Source: Streptococcus sp. S5 (GTDB lineage Bacteria > Bacillota > Bacilli > Lactobacillales > Streptococcaceae). Taken from it: a stretch of 64,000 nucleotides of DNA. The notes under the pieces are model-generated. The model searched no databases, was not told where the DNA came from, and saw only the letters and a list, made by a program, of their open reading frames with translations. Location of the stretch: positions 1,984,001 to 2,048,000 of the forward strand of contig NZ_CP139419.1 of NCBI RefSeq assembly GCF_034134805.1. The letters run 5' to 3'. Of the stretch, positions 43,824 through 53,428 are shown piece by piece; the stretch's first letter is position 1, and the number at the start of each line of letters is the position of its first letter. The position numbers and the translations under genes are program-made.

Positions 43824-43995
43824 CTAGACAATCCCTGTGAAACTTTCACTGGTCATTGCTTCTGCTAAGCGTTCCTTGAGCTGTGGTTCGAGGTAGTCTA
43901 ACATGACATTATTGGCTGTGAGGAAAGGCTTCTCCAAGTCAGACTTTTTAAAGATCACTTCATACCCTTCTCTTTCATTGCCATTTTCTGTTATA
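43824..43995 (-). pseudogene. Relic of an AraC-family regulator (central segment)
   Basis: About 57 codons open between stops. FLTANNVMLDYLEPQLKERLAE matches the segment that precedes the DNA-binding domain in many AraC-type activators (pattern PFxTxNxxMLxxLEPxL). No helix-turn-helix follows; the frame stops at TAG 43824. It overlaps the ltrA promoter. Confidence 0.45.
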
Positions 43996-43997
43996 AT
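43992..43997 (+). promoter_or_regulatory. ltrA-like gene -10
   Basis: TATAAT 33 bases before the start; no convincing -35. Confidence 0.45.
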
Positions 43998-44029
43998 AAA
44001 TTGTACATCTTAACTAAAAGGAACTTACT

Positions 44030-45175
44030 ATGACAAACCTTATCAAACACAAACGTGTAGAATTTTCAGAACTTTTTTATGATCTAGTTTTTGTTTTTGC
44101 GATTTCAAAAGTAACTGCTTTAATTCACCATCTTCATAACGGTATTTTGACTTGGAATTCTTTGCTTGATTTTTTCATGTCTGTCTTGCTTCTCATCGAT
44201 TCCTGGATGATTCAAACCGATTATACCAATCGCTATGGAAAGAACTCTTTATTTAACATAGTAATCATGTTTATCAAAATGGGAATTTTACTCTTTATAG
44301 CCAATATGATTGGACCTGATTGGCAACAATATTTTCATTATGTCTGTTGGGCTATTGGTACATTAACCCTTACCTTATTTTTTCAATATTTGGTTGAGTT
44401 TTTTAAAAAATCAACCGATAATGTTCATAGGGAAAGTATCAAAGGTTTTCTATGGATAACAGGTCTACGAAGTTTAGAAATCTATCTAGCAGCTCTTCTT
44501 CCTATTTACATTGGAGTCTATATCCTTTATGCTAGTATTCTGCTAACATTTATTACGCCAATTACCTCGATTAGTAAAGATGATCATTTCCAGGTAAATC
44601 TCCCCCATTTAATCGAGCGCATCTCCCTTCTTGTCATTATTATGTTTGGAGAGATGATTACGAATCTAGCTAACTTCTTTACAATCGAGAATTTCTCGAT
44701 TTATTCGGTTCTTTATTTCATTATTATGATTTCTCTGTTCTTGTTTTATTTTGGTCAATTCGACCATGCTATTGATGAAAAATCTAATCAAAAGGGGCTA
44801 TTTCTAATTTACAGTCACTATCCTATTTTCATTGGACTTATGATGATGACTGTATCGATGGGATTTCTTCAGAATCCTGAAGCTAATCGTCTCTTTGCAA
44901 CCAGCTTCTTTTATATCGGAATTGGCCTCTTCCAAGCTGCTGTCCTAGCAAATGGGCCCTATAACAAACACTATCTTCGCTATTCGAAAAGTTACTACTG
45001 TGTCCAAGCTACACTCTATCTGGCTGCCTTGATTCTCTCTTTAATCTTTGCTTCTAATCCTATAATAGTAGTAAGTATTACAACCATTTTAGCTCTAGCT
45101 ATAGCTATTCATTCTATTTATTTTTATATGACACAGACTAAAAAACATTCCACACCTTACTGGGAGTTGTTTTAA
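44030..45175 (+). CDS. Low temperature requirement protein A (LtrA) family
   Basis: 381 residues with about ten or eleven membrane helices. The N-terminal KRVEFSELFYDLVFVFAISK is the LtrA signature (VexxELFFDLVFVFai), and ERISLLVIIMFGEMI is the second conserved block. Named from a Listeria cold-sensitive mutant; biochemical function unknown. AAAAGGAA precedes the ATG. Within the tRNA-Lys island, followed by a terminator. Confidence 0.9.
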   Translation: MTNLIKHKRVEFSELFYDLVFVFAISKVTALIHHLHNGILTWNSLLDFFMSVLLLIDSWMIQTDYTNRYGKNSLFNIVIMFIKMGILLFIANMIGPDWQQYFHYVCWAIGTLTLTLFFQYLVEFFKKSTDNVHRESIKGFLWITGLRSLEIYLAALLPIYIGVYILYASILLTFITPITSISKDDHFQVNLPHLIERISLLVIIMFGEMITNLANFFTIENFSIYSVLYFIIMISLFLFYFGQFDHAIDEKSNQKGLFLIYSHYPIFIGLMMMTVSMGFLQNPEANRLFATSFFYIGIGLFQAAVLANGPYNKHYLRYSKSYYCVQATLYLAALILSLIFASNPIIVVSITTILALAIAIHSIYFYMTQTKKHSTPYWELF

Positions 45176-45190
45176 TGAGTTTATAGCATT

Positions 45191-45217
45191 AAAAAAGCCT
45201 TGGTTTCCAAGGCTTTA
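45191..45217 (+). terminator. ltrA-like gene terminator
   Basis: AAAAAAGCCTTGG-TTT-CCAAGGCTTTA hairpin. Confidence 0.85.
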
Positions 45218-45220
45218 TTT

Positions 45221-45295
45221 GATATCAATCACCGAACACGAAAATGTTTAACTTACAGAACTGCTAGTGAAGCTCTAGAGGATGAGTTCGAGTAA
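45221..45295 (+). pseudogene. Relic of an IS30-family transposase C-terminus
   Basis: 25 codons to the TAA at 45293. DINHRTRKCLTYRTASEALE fits the IS30 transposase tail pattern N-x-R-P-R-K-x-L-x-Y/W-x-T-x-x-E. The following TTGCACTTATTCTTGCAATT could be the old element end. Inside the island. Confidence 0.5.
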
Positions 45296-45366
45296 ATGTT
45301 GCACTTATTCTTGCAATTTATCATTTACTTGATGCACGAACTCGATATTTTTTTCGTTAATTTGTT

Positions 45367-45387
45367 TTTGCCCCACTTTTGCCCCAT
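45367..45387 (+). repeat. Right pair of TTTGCCCC repeats
   Basis: TTTGCCCCAC (45367-45376) and TTTGCCCCAT (45378-45387), same orientation as the left pair but with the two units swapped. Confidence 0.5.
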
Positions 45388-45492
45388 TTTTAAATCCTGA
45401 CATTGAAAATACCTAAAAGTACTTCCCTAAAATCACTTATATTTCAACATTTTTGTTTATTTTCAATATGAAAAGTTCTTACAAATTCATGT

Positions 45493-45501
45493 AGGGGGCA
45501 T
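45493..45501 (+). other. attR-like core
   Basis: AGGGGGCAT, a partial copy of the tRNA-Lys 3' end, just before a terminator like the tRNA's own. Confidence 0.45.
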
Positions 45502-45512
45502 TTTTTATGCAC

Positions 45513-45539
45513 AAAAAGCCTTGAAAACCAAGGCTTTTT
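45513..45539 (+). terminator. Terminator beyond attR
   Basis: AAAAAGCCTT-GAAAACC-AAGGCTTTTT, probably the original tRNA-Lys terminator displaced by the island. The rest of 45540-45745 shows no feature. Confidence 0.8.
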
Positions 45540-45745
45540 GCTTATTTCAAAAGCATTGGCTCATATTTTTATATACTATAATGTAGCTTACGAAGTTAAA
45601 TCATTCTACACCATTGTTATTCCATTTAAAATAAAAACCAGCTTTGAACCCTACCAAACAATTGACAGTTCTTGCCTGAATCCGCTATGATAAGGGTACT
45701 TGAAATTCCGAGTTTTCATAGCATTTAAAATGTAAGGAGTCCAAA

Positions 45746-46279
45746 ATGAAAATCTATTATTCAAAATATGTCGGTGGTGGCTATCTACTCTTTGCATCGG
45801 CTATATTCATTCAAATTTTCTTTCTTCTCTTACATGGATTGATCGACTTTTCTCAACTAAATCTTCTCACTGTGATTCCAACCGTCCTCTTTTTCGCTGC
45901 TATCTACGCAACAATTGCAGGCATCAAAAGACTGACTAGCCACAGAGTCTCCTTTGAATTCACCTTTGAAGGTATTGAGGTCTATCCCGGACTCTTCTTC
46001 TCAAAAGAAATCTTCATTCCCAAAGAAGAATTGTTGCGAGCATCGTATGTTGAAGTGGACGTCAGCGACCCTGATCATGTCAACAGCAAGGCTTGCTATT
46101 TAGATTTTAACCTCAGAGAAGTCACCCAGCTAGAAGATATTTCTAAGTCAAACATCATCATCAATACAAGCACCTTGAAATTGCGTCTCGCCCTTAGCCT
46201 CTGTCGATTTAGAGAGGAAGAAAAAGCCGAGTTAGCGACCTATCTAAAAGAAAACTACGGCATTGATTTTTTCTATTAG
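45746..46279 (+). CDS. Hypothetical membrane protein
   Basis: 177 residues. Two membrane helices (YLLFASAIFIQIFFLLL and IPTVLFFAAIYATIAGI) are followed by a cytoplasmic beta-rich domain (FEFTFEGIEVYPGLFFSKE) reminiscent of bacterial PH-like domains, ending in an acidic helix. No family recognised. AAGGAG lies 9 bases before the ATG. Confidence 0.75.
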   Translation: MKIYYSKYVGGGYLLFASAIFIQIFFLLLHGLIDFSQLNLLTVIPTVLFFAAIYATIAGIKRLTSHRVSFEFTFEGIEVYPGLFFSKEIFIPKEELLRASYVEVDVSDPDHVNSKACYLDFNLREVTQLEDISKSNIIINTSTLKLRLALSLCRFREEEKAELATYLKENYGIDFFY

Positions 46280-46378
46280 CATGTAATAAAAAAGCTCTCC
46301 ATTAGAACTTTAGAATAGCAAGATCTTTCCAAGCACTTGACGAACGAATACCGAATAACCGTTTTATAGCAAAGAAAA

Positions 46379-46556
46379 GAGAGTGGGACAGAAATCGGTA
46401 ATTCGTTAGAATTCGATTTCGTCGTCCCACCTCCGCACAGTTGAGTAGGGCTGTAAAAGCTGATGAAATCAGCGTAGTAGAGCCCACTCAACCACTGCGT
46501 CTTGCTCGACAATCCAAAAACAATTGAGAGGCTAGGACTTTTGTCCCACTCTCTTT
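46379..46556 (+). repeat. Structured ~178-bp intergenic repeat, family A, copy 1
   Basis: Begins GAGAGTGGGACAGAAATCG and ends TTGTCCCACTCTC, so the ends pair. An inner stem GTGGGAC/GTCCCAC follows the left end. An inverted copy is at 48056-48236. Short ORFs inside it are by-products of the repeat. Confidence 0.8.
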
Positions 46557-46567
46557 TTTATCTGCTC

Positions 46568-47275
46568 TTAGTTCCCCATTTTTCCTTTGGGTACGAGCAG
46601 ATAGAAAAATAGCAAATTCAATCCAAATACTGCAACAAAGAGCGCTAATTGGGTGGCATCAATCGTTTGTTTCTCAGTCAAATCTTGGATCAGCTTTGTA
46701 TAATAATAGCCTGGGAATACCCGTTGTAGCTTGCCAACCAAGTCCATAAATCCTCCACTTGCGCCAAGCGTATCAAAGGGAATAATGGTCATAGCGGCCA
46801 AAATAATGACAGGAAAGCCAATGGTATCAATCGTCTTGGCATCTACTCTTACCCCAAGAACAAAGCCAATCACGCTAAAGTAGATCCCCATCAAGGATAA
46901 GAGGAAAAATTGCACCAACAGGCTAGTCGTCACTGGAAAGTGAAAACCTAGAACAGCAACTACTAGTACTGCTAAAAAGATCAAGCTGTTCAAAATCAGT
47001 TGTACGATCGATTGATCCCATAAATAGTTCTTGACACTATAGCTTGTAAAGTGGGATTCAAAAGAATAAAACCCAATATCTGAGGCGATTCGCTTACTAA
47101 AGGTTGCAAGGCTATTGCCAATGACCCCGATAAATACGGCAATGCCTAATAAAATACTTGGCGAAACCCCTTTTTGAAGCTGATCAAAGAAGATATACCA
47201 GCCTATGGGTAAAATAATGGTGAATAATACAAAGCGCTTATTTCGTAAAACTTGCTTTAATTGAATCTTTTTCAT
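46568..47275 (-). CDS. ABC-2 type permease
   Basis: 235 residues with about six membrane helices, typical size for a drug/peptide-export or bacteriocin-immunity half transporter. FPVIILAAMTIIPFDTLG is the conserved helix-loop of ABC-2 permeases. ATGA overlap with the ATPase. With the adjacent BlpRH-like system, a role in export of, or immunity to, a peptide is plausible (inference). Confidence 0.85.
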   Translation of the reverse strand: MKKIQLKQVLRNKRFVLFTIILPIGWYIFFDQLQKGVSPSILLGIAVFIGVIGNSLATFSKRIASDIGFYSFESHFTSYSVKNYLWDQSIVQLILNSLIFLAVLVVAVLGFHFPVTTSLLVQFFLLSLMGIYFSVIGFVLGVRVDAKTIDTIGFPVIILAAMTIIPFDTLGASGGFMDLVGKLQRVFPGYYYTKLIQDLTEKQTIDATQLALFVAVFGLNLLFFYLLVPKGKMGN

Positions 47276-47952
47276 GCTTGTTCCCCTCCTTTACTCATCT
47301 CTTCTCGGAAATACTGCTCTATGGTTTGACCAGCCTGGTGAATGTCCTCAACAGCCTTTGCGGCAGCAATTCGACCCTCTTTTAAAATCAGGACTTTTGT
47401 AAAAAAGGCATCAATTTGGTTGAAATCATGGGTCACCACAACAGATGTAAACTCTTGCTGCTCCAGCAATTTCCAAAAATTATCCACTGCTTCCAAGTCC
47501 ATGCCAGTCGTTGGTTCATCTAAAAAAATCAACTTTGGATGATTCAAAATGGTTAACAACAAGGACAAGCGTCTCTTTTGACCACCGGAAAGACTTCCCA
47601 CCATCTGCTCTCTTGATTCTCTTAATTCGACCATTTCTAAGAGTCCATTGATATCAGCCTGCTTCAGCTGATTCATCCGGCATTTTAATTCGACGAGTTC
47701 GGCAACAGTTAGATCCTCAATGAGCAGATCCCCCTGAGGCATCATCCCAATTTCCCTTTGAAAATCAAGCGAAGTCTTTATCGTCCCCGAATCAGCCTGG
47801 AGCTGCCCAGCGATAATGTTGAACAGGGTGCTTTTTCCTGCTCCATTATTTCCCAGCAAGGCAATTTTGTCTCCTTCTTCTATCGAAAAAGACACTCCCT
47901 TTAATACAGCTTTCTCCTTAAATGATTTTGTAATAGATGCTACCTGAAACAT
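47272..47952 (-). CDS. ABC transporter ATP-binding protein
   Basis: 226 residues. Walker A GNNGAGKST, signature LSGGQKRR and Walker B LIFLDEPTTGMD, the CcmA/DrrA-type exporter ATPase. Partner of the downstream permease. Its promoter carries 21-bp-phased direct repeats like those bound by LytTR regulators. Confidence 0.9.
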   Translation of the reverse strand: MFQVASITKSFKEKAVLKGVSFSIEEGDKIALLGNNGAGKSTLFNIIAGQLQADSGTIKTSLDFQREIGMMPQGDLLIEDLTVAELVELKCRMNQLKQADINGLLEMVELRESREQMVGSLSGGQKRRLSLLLTILNHPKLIFLDEPTTGMDLEAVDNFWKLLEQQEFTSVVVTHDFNQIDAFFTKVLILKEGRIAAAKAVEDIHQAGQTIEQYFREEMSKGGEQA

Positions 47953-47984
47953 ACGATCCCTCTTTTCTTATTGATCTTGTGTAC

Positions 47985-48054
47985 AGTATACTTCAAAGGG
48001 ACAGGCTTTGTGGCTCTCTGTCAGAATCGGTCAAAAAATCGTCGCGAATGGTCA
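47985..48054 (-). promoter_or_regulatory. ABC operon promoter with LytTR-type direct repeats
   Basis: -10 TATACT (complement of 47985-47990). Upstream, ACCATTC (complement of 48046-48052) and ACCGATTC (48024-48031) start exactly 21 bases apart, the spacing used by ComE/BlpR-type regulators. Confidence 0.6.
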
Positions 48055-48055
48055 A

Positions 48056-48236
48056 AAAAGAGGCTGGGACAAAAGTCCTAGCCTCTCAATTATTTTTGAT
48101 TGTCGAGCAAGACGCAGTGGTTGAGTGGGCTCTACTACGCTGATTTCATCAGCTTTTACAGCCCTACTCAACTGTGCGGAGGTGGGACGACGAAAGCGAA
48201 TTCTAACGAATGACCGATTTCTGTCCCACTCTCTCT
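48056..48236 (-). repeat. Structured ~180-bp intergenic repeat, family A, copy 2 (inverted)
   Basis: Inverse of 46379-46556, with a few substitutions. Its left end forms GAGGCTGGGAC...GTCCTAGCCTC. It fills the space between the ABC promoter and the kinase gene end. Confidence 0.8.
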
Positions 48237-48240
48237 TCTA

Positions 48241-49545
48241 TTATTCCTTCCAAAAGGTCAGGCTCTGAGTAAATCGGTAGTTTGAACTCTTGGTAGACAC
48301 TGTCGTTTTGGGATACTTTTCCAGTAATTGTTGGATCTTGTACAAGCCAAGACCGCGGCCCTCTCCTTTACTCGAGTAGTCCTTTTCAAAAATTCTCGCC
48401 AGATCTATTTTTTCAGCTTTTGTACTATTTTCAACTATTAAGATGAGGGAGTTCGTTTCCTGAAGCATGGCAAGGGTCAGCTGGGGGTCGTCTGATTCGA
48501 GACTCGCTTCAATAGCATTGTCACAAAGAATGGATAAGAAGGTGATGAAATCTAAAACCTCGATGAATAAATCACGAACAGGTTCATCGATCTCGACAGA
48601 GATCCCAATCCCTTTATTTTGAGCTTCCAATAATTTTGCGGACAGAACACTTTTTACAGCTGGATTTTCTATGTGACTGAGTTTGGCAATATCAAACTTA
48701 CTATTGTAAAATTGCTGGCCACTCTCTCGAAGAACATTCTCATAGACTTCCCTGATCGCATTGAGGTCTTCGTGCTCAATACTTAATTTGAGACTGGTTA
48801 AAATATTCAGGTAATCATGACGAAAGGCACGAATCTCCCCATAGAGCATTTCGACGTGTTGGCTATAGGTGGCTAATTCCTGCAGTTGCCTATCTTTTTG
48901 CTCTAGAATCTCTTGTTTCAATCGTTCTTTGGACACTGCATTGAAATACAAGAGCATCACAAAAAACAAAATCAGATAAATACTATTTAACTGTTCCCGT
49001 AAAGCATCTGCATGAGGAATAGCATCCTCAAAAACCACCAGACCTACAACACTGAGCAAATACACAAACATGGAAAGATCCATTGGGAGTAGGAAACGAT
49101 TAAAATACTGCCGTTGAAACCCTACTTTTAAATCTGTAAAATCTAGTTTTAACAATTTAGTGATTCCTATATAAACAGGAAAGACCAGCAATTCAAGTAG
49201 AGCATCATACCAGCTGACAGATGCCTCATGAACAAGTACGATCCCTAACATTGGAAAGACATAAAAGGCTAAGAGACGCCCAATGAGACTCTCCATGACA
49301 ACCGGATAGAGCCCATAAAAAATATTCAAAAGGTGTCGTATGTTACGATTTCGGTAGAAACTATAGGCAATAAATACTAAGAAATAGCCAAAAAAGCCTA
49401 CCGGTGGTACAAGGGTAAAGATAATTGCGAAGAGGAAGGGGCACAAAAAGAGCCAGCGCAAGGTGAACTCTTGTCTACTGATATGACGATAGATCAGCAT
49501 GCTGACGAAGAACTTTAGGTAAGACATTAGAATAGTTAACAGCAA
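48241..49545 (-). CDS. Sensor histidine kinase, BlpH/ComD/AgrC type
   Basis: 434 residues: six or seven membrane helices (about 1-205), a coiled segment, the phospho-acceptor His at about residue 242 in FRHDYLNIL, an N-box (CDNAIEAS) and a G-box (EGRGLGLYKI), i.e. HPK10. Such kinases sense secreted peptides. It follows the response regulator, the same RR-HK order as blpRH, but no double-glycine peptide gene is seen nearby. Confidence 0.88.
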   Translation of the reverse strand: MLLTILMSYLKFFVSMLIYRHISRQEFTLRWLFLCPFLFAIIFTLVPPVGFFGYFLVFIAYSFYRNRNIRHLLNIFYGLYPVVMESLIGRLLAFYVFPMLGIVLVHEASVSWYDALLELLVFPVYIGITKLLKLDFTDLKVGFQRQYFNRFLLPMDLSMFVYLLSVVGLVVFEDAIPHADALREQLNSIYLILFFVMLLYFNAVSKERLKQEILEQKDRQLQELATYSQHVEMLYGEIRAFRHDYLNILTSLKLSIEHEDLNAIREVYENVLRESGQQFYNSKFDIAKLSHIENPAVKSVLSAKLLEAQNKGIGISVEIDEPVRDLFIEVLDFITFLSILCDNAIEASLESDDPQLTLAMLQETNSLILIVENSTKAEKIDLARIFEKDYSSKGEGRGLGLYKIQQLLEKYPKTTVSTKSSNYRFTQSLTFWKE

Positions 49546-49557
49546 TTCTTTCTCCCT

Positions 49558-50292
49558 CTATTTTTTCAAAGCTTCCAGTAAGCCTCTATACTTGGTCCGT
49601 GAGATCAAGCAATTGTCCCCATTTTCAAAAAAAGCTTTCTTGGCTTCTTTATCAATCTTCGTAATATTTTGCGGATTCACCACAAAGGAGCGGTGGCACC
49701 GATACAAGCGGGGATCTGCTTTTTCGATATCGGCAATACTAGCGTAAAATTCCAAGCGCTCTTCCTGGGTGTGTAAAATGACCTTGTGAATGGTTGGAGA
49801 CGTTTCAACATACAAAATCTTATTAAAAGGAACTTGTACACGCGCCATCGCACTCTCAAACGTAAAGGCATCTTGCGCAATCGTGGTCCCAGCTTGCTCC
49901 AAGGTATAATCGATGGCTGAGCTGATTCTCTCTTTGAACTCTTCCTCACCCAGCGTTTTATCGATAAAATCCAAGGCAGCCACTTTGTACTGAAAGGTAA
50001 TGGGCATAAATTCAGAGTGAGTGGTGACAAAGACAATGGTCGCATGGGGATCTTTCTTACGAATCTCTTTTGCGATCTCCAGCCCCTTTTTCTCCTCACC
50101 TTTAATCTCGATATCTAAAAAGAATAGGTGATGGGCGCCTCTCTCTGTGATAGCATCCAGCAACTGGCTTGACTTCCCAAACACTTCTGGCGCTTTGCAT
50201 TGCAAGAATTTTTGACGGATGAGATCCTGCAAGACCGCTTCGATACGCGATTGTTGGATCCATTCATCTTCTAACACAAAAATCTTCAACAA
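49558..50292 (-). CDS. LytTR response regulator, BlpR/ComE type
   Basis: 244 residues: receiver domain (phospho-Asp about 58 in LFFLDIEI) and C-terminal LytTR DNA-binding domain (residues about 145-244, LYRCHRSFVVNPQNI). The start is a TTG at 50292: AAGGAG (50301-50306) is 8 bases upstream, while the GTG at 50301 overlaps that SD. Co-transcribed with the kinase (12-base gap). Likely target: the 21-bp-phased repeats before the ABC operon. Confidence 0.88.
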   Translation of the reverse strand: MLKIFVLEDEWIQQSRIEAVLQDLIRQKFLQCKAPEVFGKSSQLLDAITERGAHHLFFLDIEIKGEEKKGLEIAKEIRKKDPHATIVFVTTHSEFMPITFQYKVAALDFIDKTLGEEEFKERISSAIDYTLEQAGTTIAQDAFTFESAMARVQVPFNKILYVETSPTIHKVILHTQEERLEFYASIADIEKADPRLYRCHRSFVVNPQNITKIDKEAKKAFFENGDNCLISRTKYRGLLEALKK

Positions 50293-50402
50293 AGTCCTCA
50301 CTCCTTCCCCTCTACGAATATGTTCTATTTTACCATAAATGATGCCTGCTGAGCCACTCTTTCAAAAGAGACTTAATAGCCCTTCTACCTTTTCTCCTTA
50401 AC

Positions 50403-50605
50403 AAAAAAACTCTCCCGGAGGAATCCGGAAGAGCTTGCGCAAGGGGAATTTGAAAAATATTTTTTAATATGAAAAAGGTCGATAAAATCTATGCTATATT
50501 CAAACTCTCATTTTACTAACAGCGATATTACGATCAAGTTTTATTGTCAATAGACATGTATGTGGGAAGTTCTCCCCTTGCAACAATGTAGACCTGTGAT
50601 CTACT
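50403..50605 (-). ncRNA. Candidate small RNA
   Basis: A -10 TATACT (complement of 50612-50617) would start a roughly 200-base RNA ending at an intrinsic terminator (CTCTTCCGG/CCGGGAGAG plus TTTTTTT, 50403-50433). Near its ends GCAAGGGGA and TCCCCTTGC can pair perfectly (9 bp, G-U extended). The longest AUG reading is 7 codons. No good -35. Not assigned to a known class. Confidence 0.4.
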
Positions 50606-50815
50606 CTTAATAGTATACACTAGAATTATTACAAAATCAGTTAATTTGTATTGCAATTTGTTGGCAAATATTCCTCCGTCTGAAAACAGCACAAATACTT
50701 GATTCCCAAGCATCTACGCAAGTCCTCTTTAACTAGTATTTATCATTTCTGTTACAAAATTTAAAATAAAAATATTATTCCATGACAAATGAAATTCCCA
50801 AAGTACGATAAAAAG

Positions 50816-50996
50816 GGGAGCGAGACAGAATGAGTTTTTATAAAAACTCGTTCGTTGTCTCGCCCCCGCAAGGCTGATTAGAGCTCTTCCGAGCTTAAGA
50901 AGCGAAGGGAGAGCACAATCAGCTACTGCGTCATTCAGCTCACCCTATGATTGGTCGCGAAGATTAGAAAGAATCTTCCACTCCCTTTGAGCTAGT
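50816..50996 (+). repeat. 181-bp structured repeat, family B, copy 1
   Basis: Begins GGGAGCGAGACAGAATGAG and ends CCCTTTGAGCTAGT. Stem GCGAGACA/TGTCTCGC encloses GAGTTTTTATAAAAACTC; GCTGATT/AATCAGC forms another arm. Ends AAAGGGAG/CTCCCTTT pair. Confidence 0.9.
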
Positions 50997-51134
50997 CAGA
51001 CGATTAGGTAGGCCACACAATAGCGGCTACCGTCCAATGATGAGAAACGAAATCTCAATCATGCAACGGTTACGACAGAAAATAAAGAAGGCCGATATTG
51101 CCTTCTTTGTTTTACATAGGTTATGACGTGAAAA
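50997..51134. repeat. Linker module and hairpin after copy 1
   Basis: About 80 bp (AGACGATTAGGTAGGC start), recurring diverged after copies 2 and 3, then AAAGAAGGCCGATATTGCC hairpin, which recurs after copy 3. Confidence 0.7.
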
Positions 51135-51315
51135 GGGAGCGAGACAGAATGAGTTTTTATAAAAACTCGTTCGTTGTCTCGCCCCCGCAAGGCTGATTAG
51201 AGCTCTTCCGAGCTTAAGAAGCGAAGGGAGAGCACAATCAGCTACTGCGTCATTCAGCTCACCCTATGATTGGTCGCGAAGATTAGAAAGAATCTTCCAC
51301 TCCCTTTGAGCTAGT
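51135..51315 (+). repeat. 181-bp structured repeat, family B, copy 2
   Basis: Same 181 bases as copy 1 over all segments I compared; followed by the linker module (51316-51402) without the hairpin. Confidence 0.9.
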
Positions 51316-51402
51316 AAGATGATTAGGTAGACCGCACAATAGCGGCTGGCGTCAAATGATGAGAGTCAAAGCCTCAATCGTGTACCGGTTACGACGTGAA
51401 AA

Positions 51403-51583
51403 GGGAGCGAGACAGAATGAGTTTTTATAAAAACTCGTTCGTTGTCTCGCCCCCGCAAGGCTGATTAGAGCTCTTCCGAGCTTAAGAAGCGAAGGGAGAG
51501 CACAATCAGCTACTGCGTCATTCAGCTCACCCTATGATTGGTCGCGAAGATTAGAAAGAATCTTCCACTCCCTTTGAGCTAGT
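51403..51583 (+). repeat. 181-bp structured repeat, family B, copy 3
   Basis: Same 181 bases again; followed by linker (to about 51662) and terminator hairpin. Confidence 0.9.
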
Positions 51584-51663
51584 GAGACGATTAGCCAGAC
51601 CGCACAATAGCGGCTGGCGTCAAATGATGAGAGGCAAAGCCTCAATCGTGTACCGGTTACGAC

Positions 51664-51700
51664 AGAAAATAAAGAAGGCCGATAATGCCTTCTTTATTTT
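51664..51700. terminator. groESL terminator
   Basis: AAATAAAGAAGGC...GCCTTCTTTATTTT, a long bidirectional hairpin. Confidence 0.85.
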
Positions 51701-51706
51701 CTTAGT

Positions 51707-51781
51707 AAGACACTTCGGCAAGGCACCATGGTGCTTGCCGTAGCCTAACGAGGTGCTTCAGCACCCTTTAGGCTAAGTGTC

Positions 51782-51783
<2 letters not shown>
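51707..51783 (-). other. Three-way junction at the groEL 3' end
   Basis: Outer stem AAGACACTT/AAGTGTCTT encloses CGGCAAG...CTTGCCG (51716-51740) and TAGCCTA...TAGGCTA (51741-51775, inner GGTGCT/AGCACC). It overlaps the groEL stop codon. Confidence 0.6.

Positions 51784-53428
<1,645 letters not shown>

Larger units (their letters stand above)
39559..45501. mobile_element. Decayed genomic island inserted at tRNA-Lys
   Basis: About 5.9 kb, AT-rich relative to its surroundings, between the tRNA-Lys 3' end and a 9-bp partial copy of it. Paired TTTGCCCC arm-like repeats lie near both edges. Contents are a truncated phage-type regulator, membrane protein genes, an AraC relic and an IS30 relic. No integrase gene remains. 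Confidence 0.6.

Noticed and set aside
45221-45295. Integrase C-terminus
   Set aside because: The residues N-H-x-x-R-K-x-L-x-Y-x-T fit an IS30 transposase tail better; no tyrosine-recombinase motif is visible.
46276-46512. Minus-strand 78- and 61-codon ORFs
   Set aside because: They lie in the structured repeat and have no family likeness; the frame is a by-product of the repeat sequence.
46379-48236. Composite transposon
   Set aside because: The flanking repeats encode no transposase and no target-site duplication was recognised.
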